Positions 24,319 through 32,780 of a stretch of DNA of 64,000 bases are shown here, one piece after another (positions within the stretch are counted from its first letter, which is position 1; each line of letters begins with the position of its first letter). The notes below the pieces were generated by a model. That model saw only the letters and a program-made list of their open reading frames with translations, made no database searches and was not told the DNA's origin. Position numbers and translations under genes: made by a program. Source of the stretch: Mycolicibacter sp. MU0102 (GTDB lineage Bacteria; Actinomycetota; Actinomycetes; Mycobacteriales; Mycobacteriaceae); contig NZ_OY726398.1 of assembly GCF_963378105.1 (NCBI RefSeq), positions 3,844,001 to 3,908,000 on the forward strand, in the 5' to 3' direction.

Positions 24319-25210
24319 CTGCGATCTCCCTTATCGTCACGGGCCACAGGCCGGTCGAAGTCAGCGCCCGCCGCAGATAGACGTGCGCCGCGCACTCCCA
24401 GGTGTTGCCGATTCCGCCGTGCACCTGGATCGCGGTCTCGCAGACCGTTCGCGCGGCGCGGGCGCAATAGATCTTGGCGATCCGGGCGGCATGTACCGCG
24501 TCGGCCGCGGGCGCTTCGTCGACCGCCCAGGCCGCGTGCCGCAGCACGCTCACCGACCCCTCGATCAGCGCCAGTCCCTCGGCGAGCAGGTGGGCGATGG
24601 CCTGATAGGACCCGATGGGTTTGCCGTACTGCTCACGGATCTTGGCGTAGTCGCACGCCAGACCGTGCGCGCCACGTGCGGTGCCGACCAGATCCGCGCA
24701 CGTCGCCACCAACGCCAGTGCCTGCCAACGCAACGCGTCCTCGGCACCGAGCTCGCCGACCCGCTGCGCCGCATCGGCAAGGTCGGCGACGGGCCGGGTG
24801 AGGTCGGCTCCGGTGCGCAGCGCCCCGACGGGGGCGGTCAGCACCGCGCGCCCGTGCACCGTCACCGCCTGCGCTGCACCGCGCGCGTCGATGGCGGTGT
24901 CACCGACCGCAACGGTGGTCGGGTCCTCACCCAGGGCTACGTGGCGGTGCAGGTCGTCGGCAAGTGCCGGCCCGAGGAACGGCACGTCGACGAGGCCGCG
25001 ACCGAACTCCTCGGCGACGATCGCCACCTCAACGCCCGATGCACCGTCGGAACGTAAAGCGCGCCAGCCGGTCTGGGCAACAGCACGTTCCAGGCGCGCT
25101 ATCCGGCTCGCGTCGTCGAGCTCGGCCACCGAGCCGGGTCCCAGATCATCGGCGAGCTTGGCCGCGGCATCTCGCAGTTGGCGCTGCTCGGCATTCAGCC
25201 GGACATCCAT
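24305..25210 (-). CDS. Acyl-CoA dehydrogenase (short subunit of a pair)
   Basis: A 301-aa protein; ATG at 25210 has AGGAGCGCCT upstream. It begins MDVRLNAEQRQLRDAAAKLA and ends with CETAIQVHGGIGNTWECAAH and the downstream helix, the conserved C-terminal half of the family. It is shorter than a full acyl-CoA dehydrogenase and lacks the EPGSGSD-type loop, like the other short partner at 12169. It overlaps the ligase gene by 16 bp and its long partner by 14 bp. Confidence 0.88.
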   Translation of the reverse strand: MDVRLNAEQRQLRDAAAKLADDLGPGSVAELDDASRIARLERAVAQTGWRALRSDGASGVEVAIVAEEFGRGLVDVPFLGPALADDLHRHVALGEDPTTVAVGDTAIDARGAAQAVTVHGRAVLTAPVGALRTGADLTRPVADLADAAQRVGELGAEDALRWQALALVATCADLVGTARGAHGLACDYAKIREQYGKPIGSYQAIAHLLAEGLALIEGSVSVLRHAAWAVDEAPAADAVHAARIAKIYCARAARTVCETAIQVHGGIGNTWECAAHVYLRRALTSTGLWPVTIREIADGLS

Positions 25211-26610
25211 AGGCGCTCCTTCAGTAGTCGGCGCAACAGTTTTCCGGAAGGCAACCGGGGGATCTCGGGCACGAACACCACCCGGCGCAGCCGCTTGTAG
25301 GACGCGAGGCGATCGCTGACCAGGGCGCACAGTTCGTCGTCGCTGACCGGCGCGCACAGTGCGACCGCGGCGACCACGGCCTCACCGTCACGCTCGTCGG
25401 GCACCCCGAACACGCCGCAGTCAGCGACCGCAGGGTGCTCGTGCAACACGGCTTCGATCTCGGCGGGGGCGACCTGAAAGCCGCGGACCTTGATCATCTC
25501 CTTGCAGCGATCGGTGATCCGCAACCAGCCGCCGGCGTCGAGGTATCCCACGTCGCCGGTGTGAAACCAGCCGGCGCGCACGACTTCTGCGGTCGCCGAC
25601 GCGGGAAGGTAACCGGCCATCAGGGAATCGGACCGGACCAGGATCTCCCCGGGGACACCGGCCGAGAGCTGCTCACCGGTTTCGACATCGACTACCTGCA
25701 GCTGAACGCCGGCTACCGGCCGGCCCACGGTGTCCAGGCGCCCGGCGGCAGCGTGGCTGCAAGCAATCACCGGTAGCTCACTGGTGCCGTAGGCCGGCAC
25801 AACGGGCACGCCGGTGCGTCGGGTGACGGTGTCGGCGACGGCTGCGGTCACCGGGGTGGCACCCCACATGATGAAACGCAGTGAGGACAGGTCGAACGAT
25901 TCCAGGTCCGGATGCGCCGCAATGGCCAGGGCGATCGGCGCCACCGCCATTTCCACGGTGATCTTGTCCGAGCCGATCGATGTGAGCATGGTGTCGATGT
26001 CGAACCGCCGGTGCAACCGCACCCAGGCCCCGACCTTCAGCGCGGTCAAGATGTTGAGCAGCCCGAGGATGTGCGACGGCGGCGTCGCCACTTGGATTCG
26101 GTCGGCGGCGGTCAGCCCCAACGCATCCCGCCAGTGCCGTACCGCCGCGGCCAGCGAGGCGTGGGTGTGCCGGACAGCTTTGGGTAGCCCGGTGGTGCCG
26201 GAGCTGAACACCAGCAGTGCATCGGAGCCGGCCGGCGGCGGCTCACCGTCCCACCTGCCGGCCGGAATCTCGGCCATCACGTCGTCGAGGTGTCGCATCG
26301 GCATCAGCTCGGCGAGCACCGGGTGGTCGCCGAGTGCGCACCGGGGTTGCACCAGCGCGAGGGCGTGCGCCACCTCGTCGTGCTTCCAGGCGGGGCTGAT
26401 CAGCGCGACGGTCGCCCCCAGGCGCCAGATGGCACGCACCGCGATAACGAACTCCGGCCGATTCGACGACATCAGCGCCACCCGGTCCCCGGCGCTCACA
26501 CCGTCAGCCGCCAGGACGGCCGCCAGGTCGCCGGCCAGCGCGTCGAGCTCGGGCAGCCGCCACTGCCGATCCTCGAACGCAAGCACTGCTGTAGACGATC
26601 CTGACGACAT
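25195..26610 (-). CDS. Acyl-CoA synthetase / AMP-dependent ligase
   Basis: A 471-aa ANL-superfamily adenylating enzyme. The phosphate loop LLVFSSGTTGLPKAVRHTH, the YGTSE motif, GWFHTGDVGYLD (ATP-ribose Asp) and the C-terminal catalytic Lys in RLPSGKLLRRLL are all present. It activates a carboxylic acid to its CoA thioester, the entry step for the downstream dehydrogenases and hydratase in the same operon. It is divergent from a reductase gene; operator copy D lies 24 bp upstream of its ATG at 26610. Confidence 0.92.
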   Translation of the reverse strand: MSSGSSTAVLAFEDRQWRLPELDALAGDLAAVLAADGVSAGDRVALMSSNRPEFVIAVRAIWRLGATVALISPAWKHDEVAHALALVQPRCALGDHPVLAELMPMRHLDDVMAEIPAGRWDGEPPPAGSDALLVFSSGTTGLPKAVRHTHASLAAAVRHWRDALGLTAADRIQVATPPSHILGLLNILTALKVGAWVRLHRRFDIDTMLTSIGSDKITVEMAVAPIALAIAAHPDLESFDLSSLRFIMWGATPVTAAVADTVTRRTGVPVVPAYGTSELPVIACSHAAAGRLDTVGRPVAGVQLQVVDVETGEQLSAGVPGEILVRSDSLMAGYLPASATAEVVRAGWFHTGDVGYLDAGGWLRITDRCKEMIKVRGFQVAPAEIEAVLHEHPAVADCGVFGVPDERDGEAVVAAVALCAPVSDDELCALVSDRLASYKRLRRVVFVPEIPRLPSGKLLRRLLKERLWMSG

Positions 26611-26629
26611 TTGAGAAGATCCTATCGGT

Positions 26630-26652
26630 TTGAGAGAATAGTATTCTCTCAA
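26630..26652. promoter_or_regulatory. Operator copy D, extended palindrome
   Basis: The core GAGAATAGTATTCTC (26634-26648) is embedded in a longer perfect inverted repeat with 10-bp arms, TTGAGAGAAT and ATTCTCTCAA around the centre AGT. It is the best copy of the family and lies in the 71-bp divergent gap between the ligase operon and the reductase gene, so one bound repressor could silence both. Confidence 0.85.
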
Positions 26653-26681
26653 GCGAAGAACGCAAACCAGAAGGGGTGGGC

Positions 26682-27704
26682 ATGGCGGTCACTCATGTAT
26701 TCCGGCGAGCGACCGTGACGCGCATCGTCAAGGAGACGGCCGACGCCTACACCTTCGTGCTGGCGCCGCATGAAACGCCGTTTTCCTACCGGGCCGGTCA
26801 GTACTCGACGTTCCAGGTGCGGGTCGACGGCGAGGAGCTGTACCGCTCTTACTCGATGTCGAGCGCGCCAGAGTCCGACACCGAGCTGATGACCACGGTC
26901 AAACGTGTTCCCGGCGGCAAGGTGTCGAACTGGTTGCTGGACAACCTGGCCGAAGGCGACGAGTTGGTGATGACCCGCGCGGCCGGGACCTTCTGCCTGC
27001 AGGAGTCGACGGCTCCGCTACTGGCGTTCTCCGGCGGCAGCGGAATCACGCCCATCCTGTCGCTGGCCAAGAGCGCTTTGGCGACCACCGACCGCGTCCT
27101 GCGACTGCTCTGCGCCGATCGGGACGCGTCCGCGGCGATCTTCGAGCGCGCACTGGACGAACTTGCCGCCCGCTACCCCGGCCGACTGTCCGTGCAACAC
27201 CACCGCGACGCCGACGACGGCCTACTCGACGCCGCGGCGGTCACCGCATTCGTCGGTGCCGACACCGGCGCGGACTGCTACGTGTGTGGACCAGCCGGAT
27301 TCATGGATGTGGTGCGCACGGCCTGGCCCGGCCCGGGCCGGCTGTTCATCGAGGACTTCGATGTGGCGACCAGCACGGCATCGGCCCCGTCTTCGGCGGC
27401 GCCCCCAACGCCCCGCACCGACGCCGAGGTGACCGGGACGGTGACGATCCACCTTGGGCGCCAGAAGGAATCGGTGCCACGGATCGCCCGCGAGACCCTG
27501 CTAGAAAGCGCCCGGCGGGCCGGACTGGCTCCCCCATTCTCCTGCGAGGCGGGTAACTGCGGCACCTGCATCGCGCACATCACCGAGGGCAGCGCGACCA
27601 TGATCAACAACACGGTGCTCGACGATGACGAGGTCGCCGACGGCTACATCCTGACCTGCCAGGGCCTGCCCGAGGGTGGCTCAATCACTATCCACTACGA
27701 GTAG
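26682..27704 (+). CDS. Oxygenase reductase with FAD, NAD and 2Fe-2S domains (KshB-like)
   Basis: A 340-aa protein. ATG 26682 is used; GTG two codons upstream is possible. Domain order is FAD-binding (RSYSMSS near residue 55), NAD-binding (GGSGITP near 117) and a C-terminal plant-type 2Fe-2S domain with CEAGNCGTC plus a later Cys in ILTCQG. This is the standard electron-transfer partner of alpha-only Rieske oxygenases such as KshA. It has operator D in its promoter, matching the Rieske operon at 7838 (operator B), and is the only such reductase in the window, so it may serve both Rieske proteins. Confidence 0.92.
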   Translation: MAVTHVFRRATVTRIVKETADAYTFVLAPHETPFSYRAGQYSTFQVRVDGEELYRSYSMSSAPESDTELMTTVKRVPGGKVSNWLLDNLAEGDELVMTRAAGTFCLQESTAPLLAFSGGSGITPILSLAKSALATTDRVLRLLCADRDASAAIFERALDELAARYPGRLSVQHHRDADDGLLDAAAVTAFVGADTGADCYVCGPAGFMDVVRTAWPGPGRLFIEDFDVATSTASAPSSAAPPTPRTDAEVTGTVTIHLGRQKESVPRIARETLLESARRAGLAPPFSCEAGNCGTCIAHITEGSATMINNTVLDDDEVADGYILTCQGLPEGGSITIHYE

Positions 27705-27720
27705 GGCGGCGCGGCGGCCC

Positions 27721-29148
27721 TCAGCCTGCCGCCCCGTAACCCAAAGTGCTCTTGGTCTCCAGGTATTCGTGGAATCCGGCGTCGCTCCATTCGCGGCCGT
27801 TGCCGCTGCGCTTGTAGCCGCCGAACGGTGCATTCAGGTCGAAGGCGTGGTTGATCGCCACCCACCCGGCCCGGATCCGGCGGGCGATTCCCCGCGCGGC
27901 GTCGATGTCGGCACCCGAGACGTAGCCGGCCAGACCGTACTCGGTGTCGTTGGCGATCTCGACGGCCTCGTCGATGTCGTCATAACCGAGGATGCACAGC
28001 ACCGGCCCGAAGATCTCTTCGCGCGCGATCGTCATCTGGTTCGTCACCCGCGCGAAGACCGTCGGCCGGACGAAGTAACCGGTGTCGAGCCCATCCGGCC
28101 GGCCGGCGCCGCCGGCGGCGACCGTGGCACCCTCGGCAATGCCCTGCTCGATCAGGCCCTGCACCTTCGCGAACTGCGCCGCTGACGCCACCGGACCGAT
28201 CGCTTTCGGATCGGCGGGGTCGCCGACCTTGACCTGGTCGGCGACCGCATGGGCGATCGCGATGGCCTCGTCCATGCGTGAGTTCGGCACCAACATCCGC
28301 GACGGGGCGTTACAGCTCTGCCCGGAGTTGACCATCATGGTCGACACCCCGGCGGTGACACTGTCGACGAACGCGTCGTCGTCGAGCACGATGTTGGCGC
28401 TCTTACCGCCCAGCTCCTGGGTCACCCGCTTCACGGTCGGGGCCGCGTTCTCGGCCACCGCTACGCCGGCGCGGGTGGAGCCAGTAAACGACACCATGTC
28501 GACGTCCGGGTGCCGCGACAGCGCCGAGCCGACTCCGGGCCCGTCGCCGTTGACCATGTTGTACACGCCGGCCGGGACGCCCGCGGCGTCCATGATCTCG
28601 GTGAAGATGTAGGCCGAGAACGGCGCGACCTCAGAGGGTTTGAGCACCATGGTGCAGCCGGTCGACAACGCCGGGTAGACCTTCACCGCGATCTGGTTCA
28701 GCGGCCAGTTCCACGGCGTGATGAGACCGCATACCCCGATCGGCTCGCGCTCCACCAGGGTGTCGCCGCGCTGCTCGCTGAACGAGAAGTTCTTGAGCGC
28801 GTCGATGGCCGTGACGAGGTGACCAGCCCCGAGATTGACCTGGACCCCGGCGGCCAGGCTGGGCGGCGCCCCCATCTCTTCACTCACCGCGTCGGCCAGG
28901 TCGCCGCTGCGCCGCTGATATTCGGCGAGGATCGCCTGCAGCAGATCCAGCCGCTCCGCGCGGCTGCTCTGCGACCAGCTGGTGAAGGCACGGCGGGCCG
29001 CGGCGACCGCGAGGTCGACGTCTGCCGCCGAGCCGAGTGCGATCTTCCCGCAGACCATTTCGGTGGCCGGGTTGTCGACGTCGAGCGTCTTCGGTTCGGC
29101 CGGGTCCACCCACCGGCCATCGATATAGAACTGGGTGTACTCGCGCAT
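27721..29148 (-). CDS. NAD(P)-dependent aldehyde dehydrogenase
   Basis: A 475-aa enzyme starting at ATG 29148 after AGGAG. It carries TPWNWPLNQIAVKVYPAL, FTGSTRAG, QELGGKSANIV (general base Glu) and NSGQSCNAPSRM (catalytic Cys). It is the last gene of the six-gene minus-strand operon beginning with the short-chain dehydrogenase at 35040. It ends 16 bp from the convergent reductase gene. It likely oxidises an aldehyde produced by the oxygenases of its operon. Confidence 0.92.
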   Translation of the reverse strand: MREYTQFYIDGRWVDPAEPKTLDVDNPATEMVCGKIALGSAADVDLAVAAARRAFTSWSQSSRAERLDLLQAILAEYQRRSGDLADAVSEEMGAPPSLAAGVQVNLGAGHLVTAIDALKNFSFSEQRGDTLVEREPIGVCGLITPWNWPLNQIAVKVYPALSTGCTMVLKPSEVAPFSAYIFTEIMDAAGVPAGVYNMVNGDGPGVGSALSRHPDVDMVSFTGSTRAGVAVAENAAPTVKRVTQELGGKSANIVLDDDAFVDSVTAGVSTMMVNSGQSCNAPSRMLVPNSRMDEAIAIAHAVADQVKVGDPADPKAIGPVASAAQFAKVQGLIEQGIAEGATVAAGGAGRPDGLDTGYFVRPTVFARVTNQMTIAREEIFGPVLCILGYDDIDEAVEIANDTEYGLAGYVSGADIDAARGIARRIRAGWVAINHAFDLNAPFGGYKRSGNGREWSDAGFHEYLETKSTLGYGAAG

Positions 29149-29164
29149 CACAACACTCCTTCGA

Positions 29165-30115
29165 CTACTGGATTCCGTCGGCACTCGGCCGGGTTTGTTC
29201 GCTCTGGGCCACTCCGAAGCTGTACCGGATATGTGCGGCGTGCCCGTCGGGCGCCACCGGGAATATCACCGGTTCGGTGACGTCGCGGATCGCCTCGATC
29301 CGCGCGTCGACGTCCTCGATCGTCCAGGACGGTTGATACACGCCAGGGCTCTCGACCAGCGCGGCCCGGGCCACCCGCCCGGCCAGGGCGATCAGCACTT
29401 CGCCGGTGACCGAACAGGATTCGTGTGCGAGCCAGCCGACCACCGGCGCGACCAGTTCGGGTTCCATCGGCGGGTATGCCGAGGTGTCGATCCCCTGGGC
29501 CATCCGGGTCACCGCCGCCGGGACCACCACGTTGCAGCGGACACCGTGAGCTGCGCCCTCCAGCGCCGCGACGTTGCTCAGCCCGATCACGCCCGCCTTC
29601 GCGGCCGCATAGTTGGCCACGTCGGCGTTGCCGTAGATTCCGCCGATCGACGAGGTCAGCACTATGCGACCGTAGCCTGCGTCACACATGGCGCCGAAGG
29701 CCGCCCTCACCACATGGAACGCGCCACGCAGGTGCACGTCCAGGACCGCGTCGAACTCTTCCGAACTCATCTCGCGTAACGGGGCCCGGCGGACGTTTCC
29801 GGCATTGTGGATCAGGACGTCGACCCGCCCGTAGCGCTCCAGCGCGGCGCCGATGATGGCCTCACCGCCGTCGGGAGTGGCGACCGACGCGGTGCAGGCC
29901 ACCGCGGCACCGCCCGCATCGCGGATCTCGGCGGCGACCCGCTCGGCCGGATCTTCGTGCATGCCGTCACCGGTGAGGTCGGCACCGGTGTCATTGACAA
30001 CGACAACGGCTCCCCGCTGCGCCAGCAGCAGTGCGTAGGCGCGCCCCAGTCCCCGCCCGGCACCGGTCACGACGGCGACGCGGCCATCGAAGCGCAGCGG
30101 AGGTGGTGCGCTCAA
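29165..30115 (-). CDS. Short-chain dehydrogenase/reductase, hydroxyacyl-CoA dehydrogenase type
   Basis: A 316-aa protein. The start appears to be TTG in a TTGA overlap with the dioxygenase stop. It has TGAGRGLG (cofactor), HNAGN and the catalytic YAAAK with an upstream Ser (TSSIGG). The long insertion around GADLTGDGMHEDPAERV is typical of the MFE-2/17-beta-HSD4-like (3R)-hydroxyacyl-CoA dehydrogenases. The extra C-terminal 50 residues lie beyond a classical SDR. Likely role: oxidation of a 3-hydroxyacyl-CoA or ring hydroxyl. Confidence 0.85.
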   Translation of the reverse strand: MSAPPPLRFDGRVAVVTGAGRGLGRAYALLLAQRGAVVVVNDTGADLTGDGMHEDPAERVAAEIRDAGGAAVACTASVATPDGGEAIIGAALERYGRVDVLIHNAGNVRRAPLREMSSEEFDAVLDVHLRGAFHVVRAAFGAMCDAGYGRIVLTSSIGGIYGNADVANYAAAKAGVIGLSNVAALEGAAHGVRCNVVVPAAVTRMAQGIDTSAYPPMEPELVAPVVGWLAHESCSVTGEVLIALAGRVARAALVESPGVYQPSWTIEDVDARIEAIRDVTEPVIFPVAPDGHAAHIRYSFGVAQSEQTRPSADGIQ

Positions 30116-30939
30116 GCGAACGGCTCCTCACCGGCTAGCTTGGTCCGCTGCAGCATCCGGCCCGAGTCGGGGGCATACGGCAACGCCCGGTGCATGGTTC
30201 CGGTGTTGTCCCACATCACCAGGTCCCCAACCGACCACTGGTGCCGGTAGACGAACTGCGGCCGGGTCGCCCAATCACGCAACCGGACCAACGTAGCGGC
30301 GCTGTCCCGGTGGTCCATGCCGACGATGTGGCTGGCGGTGCAGCCCAAGATCAACGATCTGCGGCCGGAGCGGTGCGTCCAGACCACCGGTAGCTCGCAC
30401 TCCCCGATCGCCATCATCTGGCGCAGCGCCGCGAACTCGGGTTCGGGGTCGTAGTACAGCAGCGTGTTCCACGCCGAGTGCATCGCGCGAAGCGACGCGA
30501 GCTTGTCCTTGTCGTCCTCGCCGAGATCGTCGTAGGCCGCATAGGTGTTACAGAATTCGGTGTCGCCGCCGCCGCCGGCCGGCAACACCTTGCTGGACAA
30601 CAGCGACGCCAAGATCGGCACCTCGTTCATGGTGCCGTCGAGATGCCAGTAGAACGACCCCTTGAGGTAGTCGGCCTGCTTGTTCACCGTGGTGTCGAGC
30701 GTGACGTCGTAGACCGCCTCGCCGTCGCGTTCGGGCGCCAGCGTGCCGAGGGTTTCGGTGAACGCGACCTGCTCGGCAGCGGTCAGCCCGATCTGCGGGA
30801 ACACCAGAACGCCACGCCGCTCGAGCAGTTCGCGGATGGCACCGGCGTGCACGCCGGACAGCAACGCATCCTTGTCGGCCAGCACTTCGGTCCCGATGCG
30901 CTCAGTGAGATCTCGCGTCGCGAATGTCGTGGCTGTCAC
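30112..30939 (-). CDS. TauD/TfdA-family Fe(II)/2-oxoglutarate dioxygenase
   Basis: A 275-aa protein with GTG start in a GTGA overlap with the monooxygenase stop. The iron facial triad is His99-x-Asp101 (YWHLDGT) and the distal His in GTMHRALPY. The 2-oxoglutarate Arg is probably in the segment that follows (RMLQRTKL). Length is normal (270-300 aa). Family members hydroxylate unactivated C-H positions or cleave ether or sulfonate bonds. It is cotranscribed with a Rieske and an FAD monooxygenase, giving three oxygenases in one operon. Confidence 0.9.
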   Translation of the reverse strand: MTATTFATRDLTERIGTEVLADKDALLSGVHAGAIRELLERRGVLVFPQIGLTAAEQVAFTETLGTLAPERDGEAVYDVTLDTTVNKQADYLKGSFYWHLDGTMNEVPILASLLSSKVLPAGGGGDTEFCNTYAAYDDLGEDDKDKLASLRAMHSAWNTLLYYDPEPEFAALRQMMAIGECELPVVWTHRSGRRSLILGCTASHIVGMDHRDSAATLVRLRDWATRPQFVYRHQWSVGDLVMWDNTGTMHRALPYAPDSGRMLQRTKLAGEEPFA

Positions 30940-32780
30940 TGCAGATCCAGGCCTTTCAGATCGCCGGCCGCACGCCAGTCGCGCAGCAGGTCATCGAACG
31001 CGTAGAAGCCCGGTGAGTAGACCTCGCCCAGGAACGAGCGGCTGGCGTCGCCGAATCCGCGACCCTCGTTGTTGTAATAGCCTGGGGTGCAGGATAGGTC
31101 GAATGCCGAGTTGTCGAATGCCAACTCCCGGACGGTGTTCACCCAGCCGTCCTGGCCCTCCTGACTGGGCTCGACGACTGTCGCCTTCCGGTTGAGAGCC
31201 TCGGCGATGATGTAGGCGATGTGCTCGGCCTGCTGCTCGAACATCGCGGTGGTGTTGGCCGACACGCCGCCCTGGATGAAGCCGGTGTGGAACTGATTGG
31301 GGAACCCGCGGCTGGTCATCCCGTGCAGGGTTTGATACCCGTCGCGCCAATGGTCGAACAGTGATACCCCATCGCGGCCCTCGATGGCGTCGATCGCGTA
31401 CCGGCGGCTGATCTCCGTGGATATCTCGAAACCACTGGCGAAGATGACGCAGTCAACCTCGTACTCGACGCCGCCCGCGACAATGCCTTTCTCCGTGAGC
31501 TTTTCGACACCCTTGGATTCGGCTACGTCGACCAGGGTGACATTGGGCCGATTGAACGCCGGCAGGTAGGTGTCGCTGGAGGTCGGACGCTTGCACATGA
31601 ACCGGTAGTACGGCTTGAGCGCCTCTGCGGTCTGCGGATCGTCGACGATACCGTCGATGCGGCGGCGCAGCCGCTCCATGATCTTGTAGTCCTCCTCCTC
31701 CCGCATCGCCATGATCTCCTCGACGCCGAGAGCCATCGGGTCGGGGCTGGAACCGATGCGAGCGGTCAGGTTGCGGCCCAACTCGGTCCAGAAGTCGCAC
31801 ACCATATCGGGGGCGTCGAACACCACGCCTTCGAACGGTGACCAGCGGTGAAAATTCCGCTTGCGTTCGGCCTGCCAGCCCGGTTGCAGCGACGCGGCCC
31901 ACTGCGGATCGGTGGGCTCGTTTCGGCGGAAGTCGACCGACGACGGGGTGCGCTGAAAAACGTAGAGCTGCTTGGCGTCCCGTCCCAGGTGCGGGACCAG
32001 CTGCACACCAGTCGCCCCGGTACCCACCAGAGCCACGCGCTTGTCCGCCAGCTTGTCCAGGCCACCGTTCGCGTCGCCGCCGGTGTAGTCATAATCCCAG
32101 CGGGCCGAATGGAAGACGTGGCCGCCCGCCTTCATGAAATCGTTGATGCCGGCGATGCCGGGCAGCTTGGGCCGGTTGTAGGAGCCCTGCGCCATCACCA
32201 CGAAACGCGCCCGCAGGTCGTCGCCCCGGTTCGTCGTCAGCCGCCAGCGCTTGATCCCCTCGTCCCAGCGGGTGGTGCGCACCTGGGTCGAGAAGATCGC
32301 CCCGTCATAGAGACTGAAGTGCTTTCCGATGTTCTGGCAGTGCTGGAAGATCTCGGCACCGTCGGCGAACTTCTTGGACGGGATGAAGTCGAGCTCTTCG
32401 AGCAGCGGCACATAGCAGTACGCGTCGTTGTCACATTGGATTCCGGGGAACCGATTCCAGTACCAGACGCCGCCGAAGTCGCCAGCCATCTCGATAATCC
32501 GCACGTCGGCCACGCCGGCCTTCTTCAGGTAGGCGCCGGCGAGCAGTCCGGCGATGCCGCCGCCGAGGACCACCACCTCGATGTCGGCATCGATGGGGTC
32601 ACGCGGAGTCACCGCGGTGTGTGGATCGACCTCGGCGAACTCCACGAAGTCATCCTTGAGTTCAAGGTACTGACTCGAGCCGTCGGAGCGAACGCGCTTG
32701 GCGCGCTCGGCGGCGTACTTGCGCCGGAGCGCTTCGATGTCGAAGTCGTCCGGAGTCTGGGTCGGCGGGCAGTCCGTCAT
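30936..32780 (-). CDS. FAD-containing Baeyer-Villiger-type monooxygenase
   Basis: A 614-aa protein; ATG at 32780 overlaps the Rieske stop (ATGA). FAD-binding VVVLGGGIAGLLAG lies near residue 80 and NADP-binding VALVGTGATGVQL follows. Between them lies the Baeyer-Villiger-like fingerprint GGHVFHSARWD. An N-terminal extension of roughly 70 residues before the first Rossmann motif places it with the cyclododecanone/steroid-monooxygenase-like branch rather than the short flavin-containing monooxygenases. It probably inserts oxygen next to a ketone to give an ester or lactone. Confidence 0.9.
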   Translation of the reverse strand: MTDCPPTQTPDDFDIEALRRKYAAERAKRVRSDGSSQYLELKDDFVEFAEVDPHTAVTPRDPIDADIEVVVLGGGIAGLLAGAYLKKAGVADVRIIEMAGDFGGVWYWNRFPGIQCDNDAYCYVPLLEELDFIPSKKFADGAEIFQHCQNIGKHFSLYDGAIFSTQVRTTRWDEGIKRWRLTTNRGDDLRARFVVMAQGSYNRPKLPGIAGINDFMKAGGHVFHSARWDYDYTGGDANGGLDKLADKRVALVGTGATGVQLVPHLGRDAKQLYVFQRTPSSVDFRRNEPTDPQWAASLQPGWQAERKRNFHRWSPFEGVVFDAPDMVCDFWTELGRNLTARIGSSPDPMALGVEEIMAMREEEDYKIMERLRRRIDGIVDDPQTAEALKPYYRFMCKRPTSSDTYLPAFNRPNVTLVDVAESKGVEKLTEKGIVAGGVEYEVDCVIFASGFEISTEISRRYAIDAIEGRDGVSLFDHWRDGYQTLHGMTSRGFPNQFHTGFIQGGVSANTTAMFEQQAEHIAYIIAEALNRKATVVEPSQEGQDGWVNTVRELAFDNSAFDLSCTPGYYNNEGRGFGDASRSFLGEVYSPGFYAFDDLLRDWRAAGDLKGLDLQ

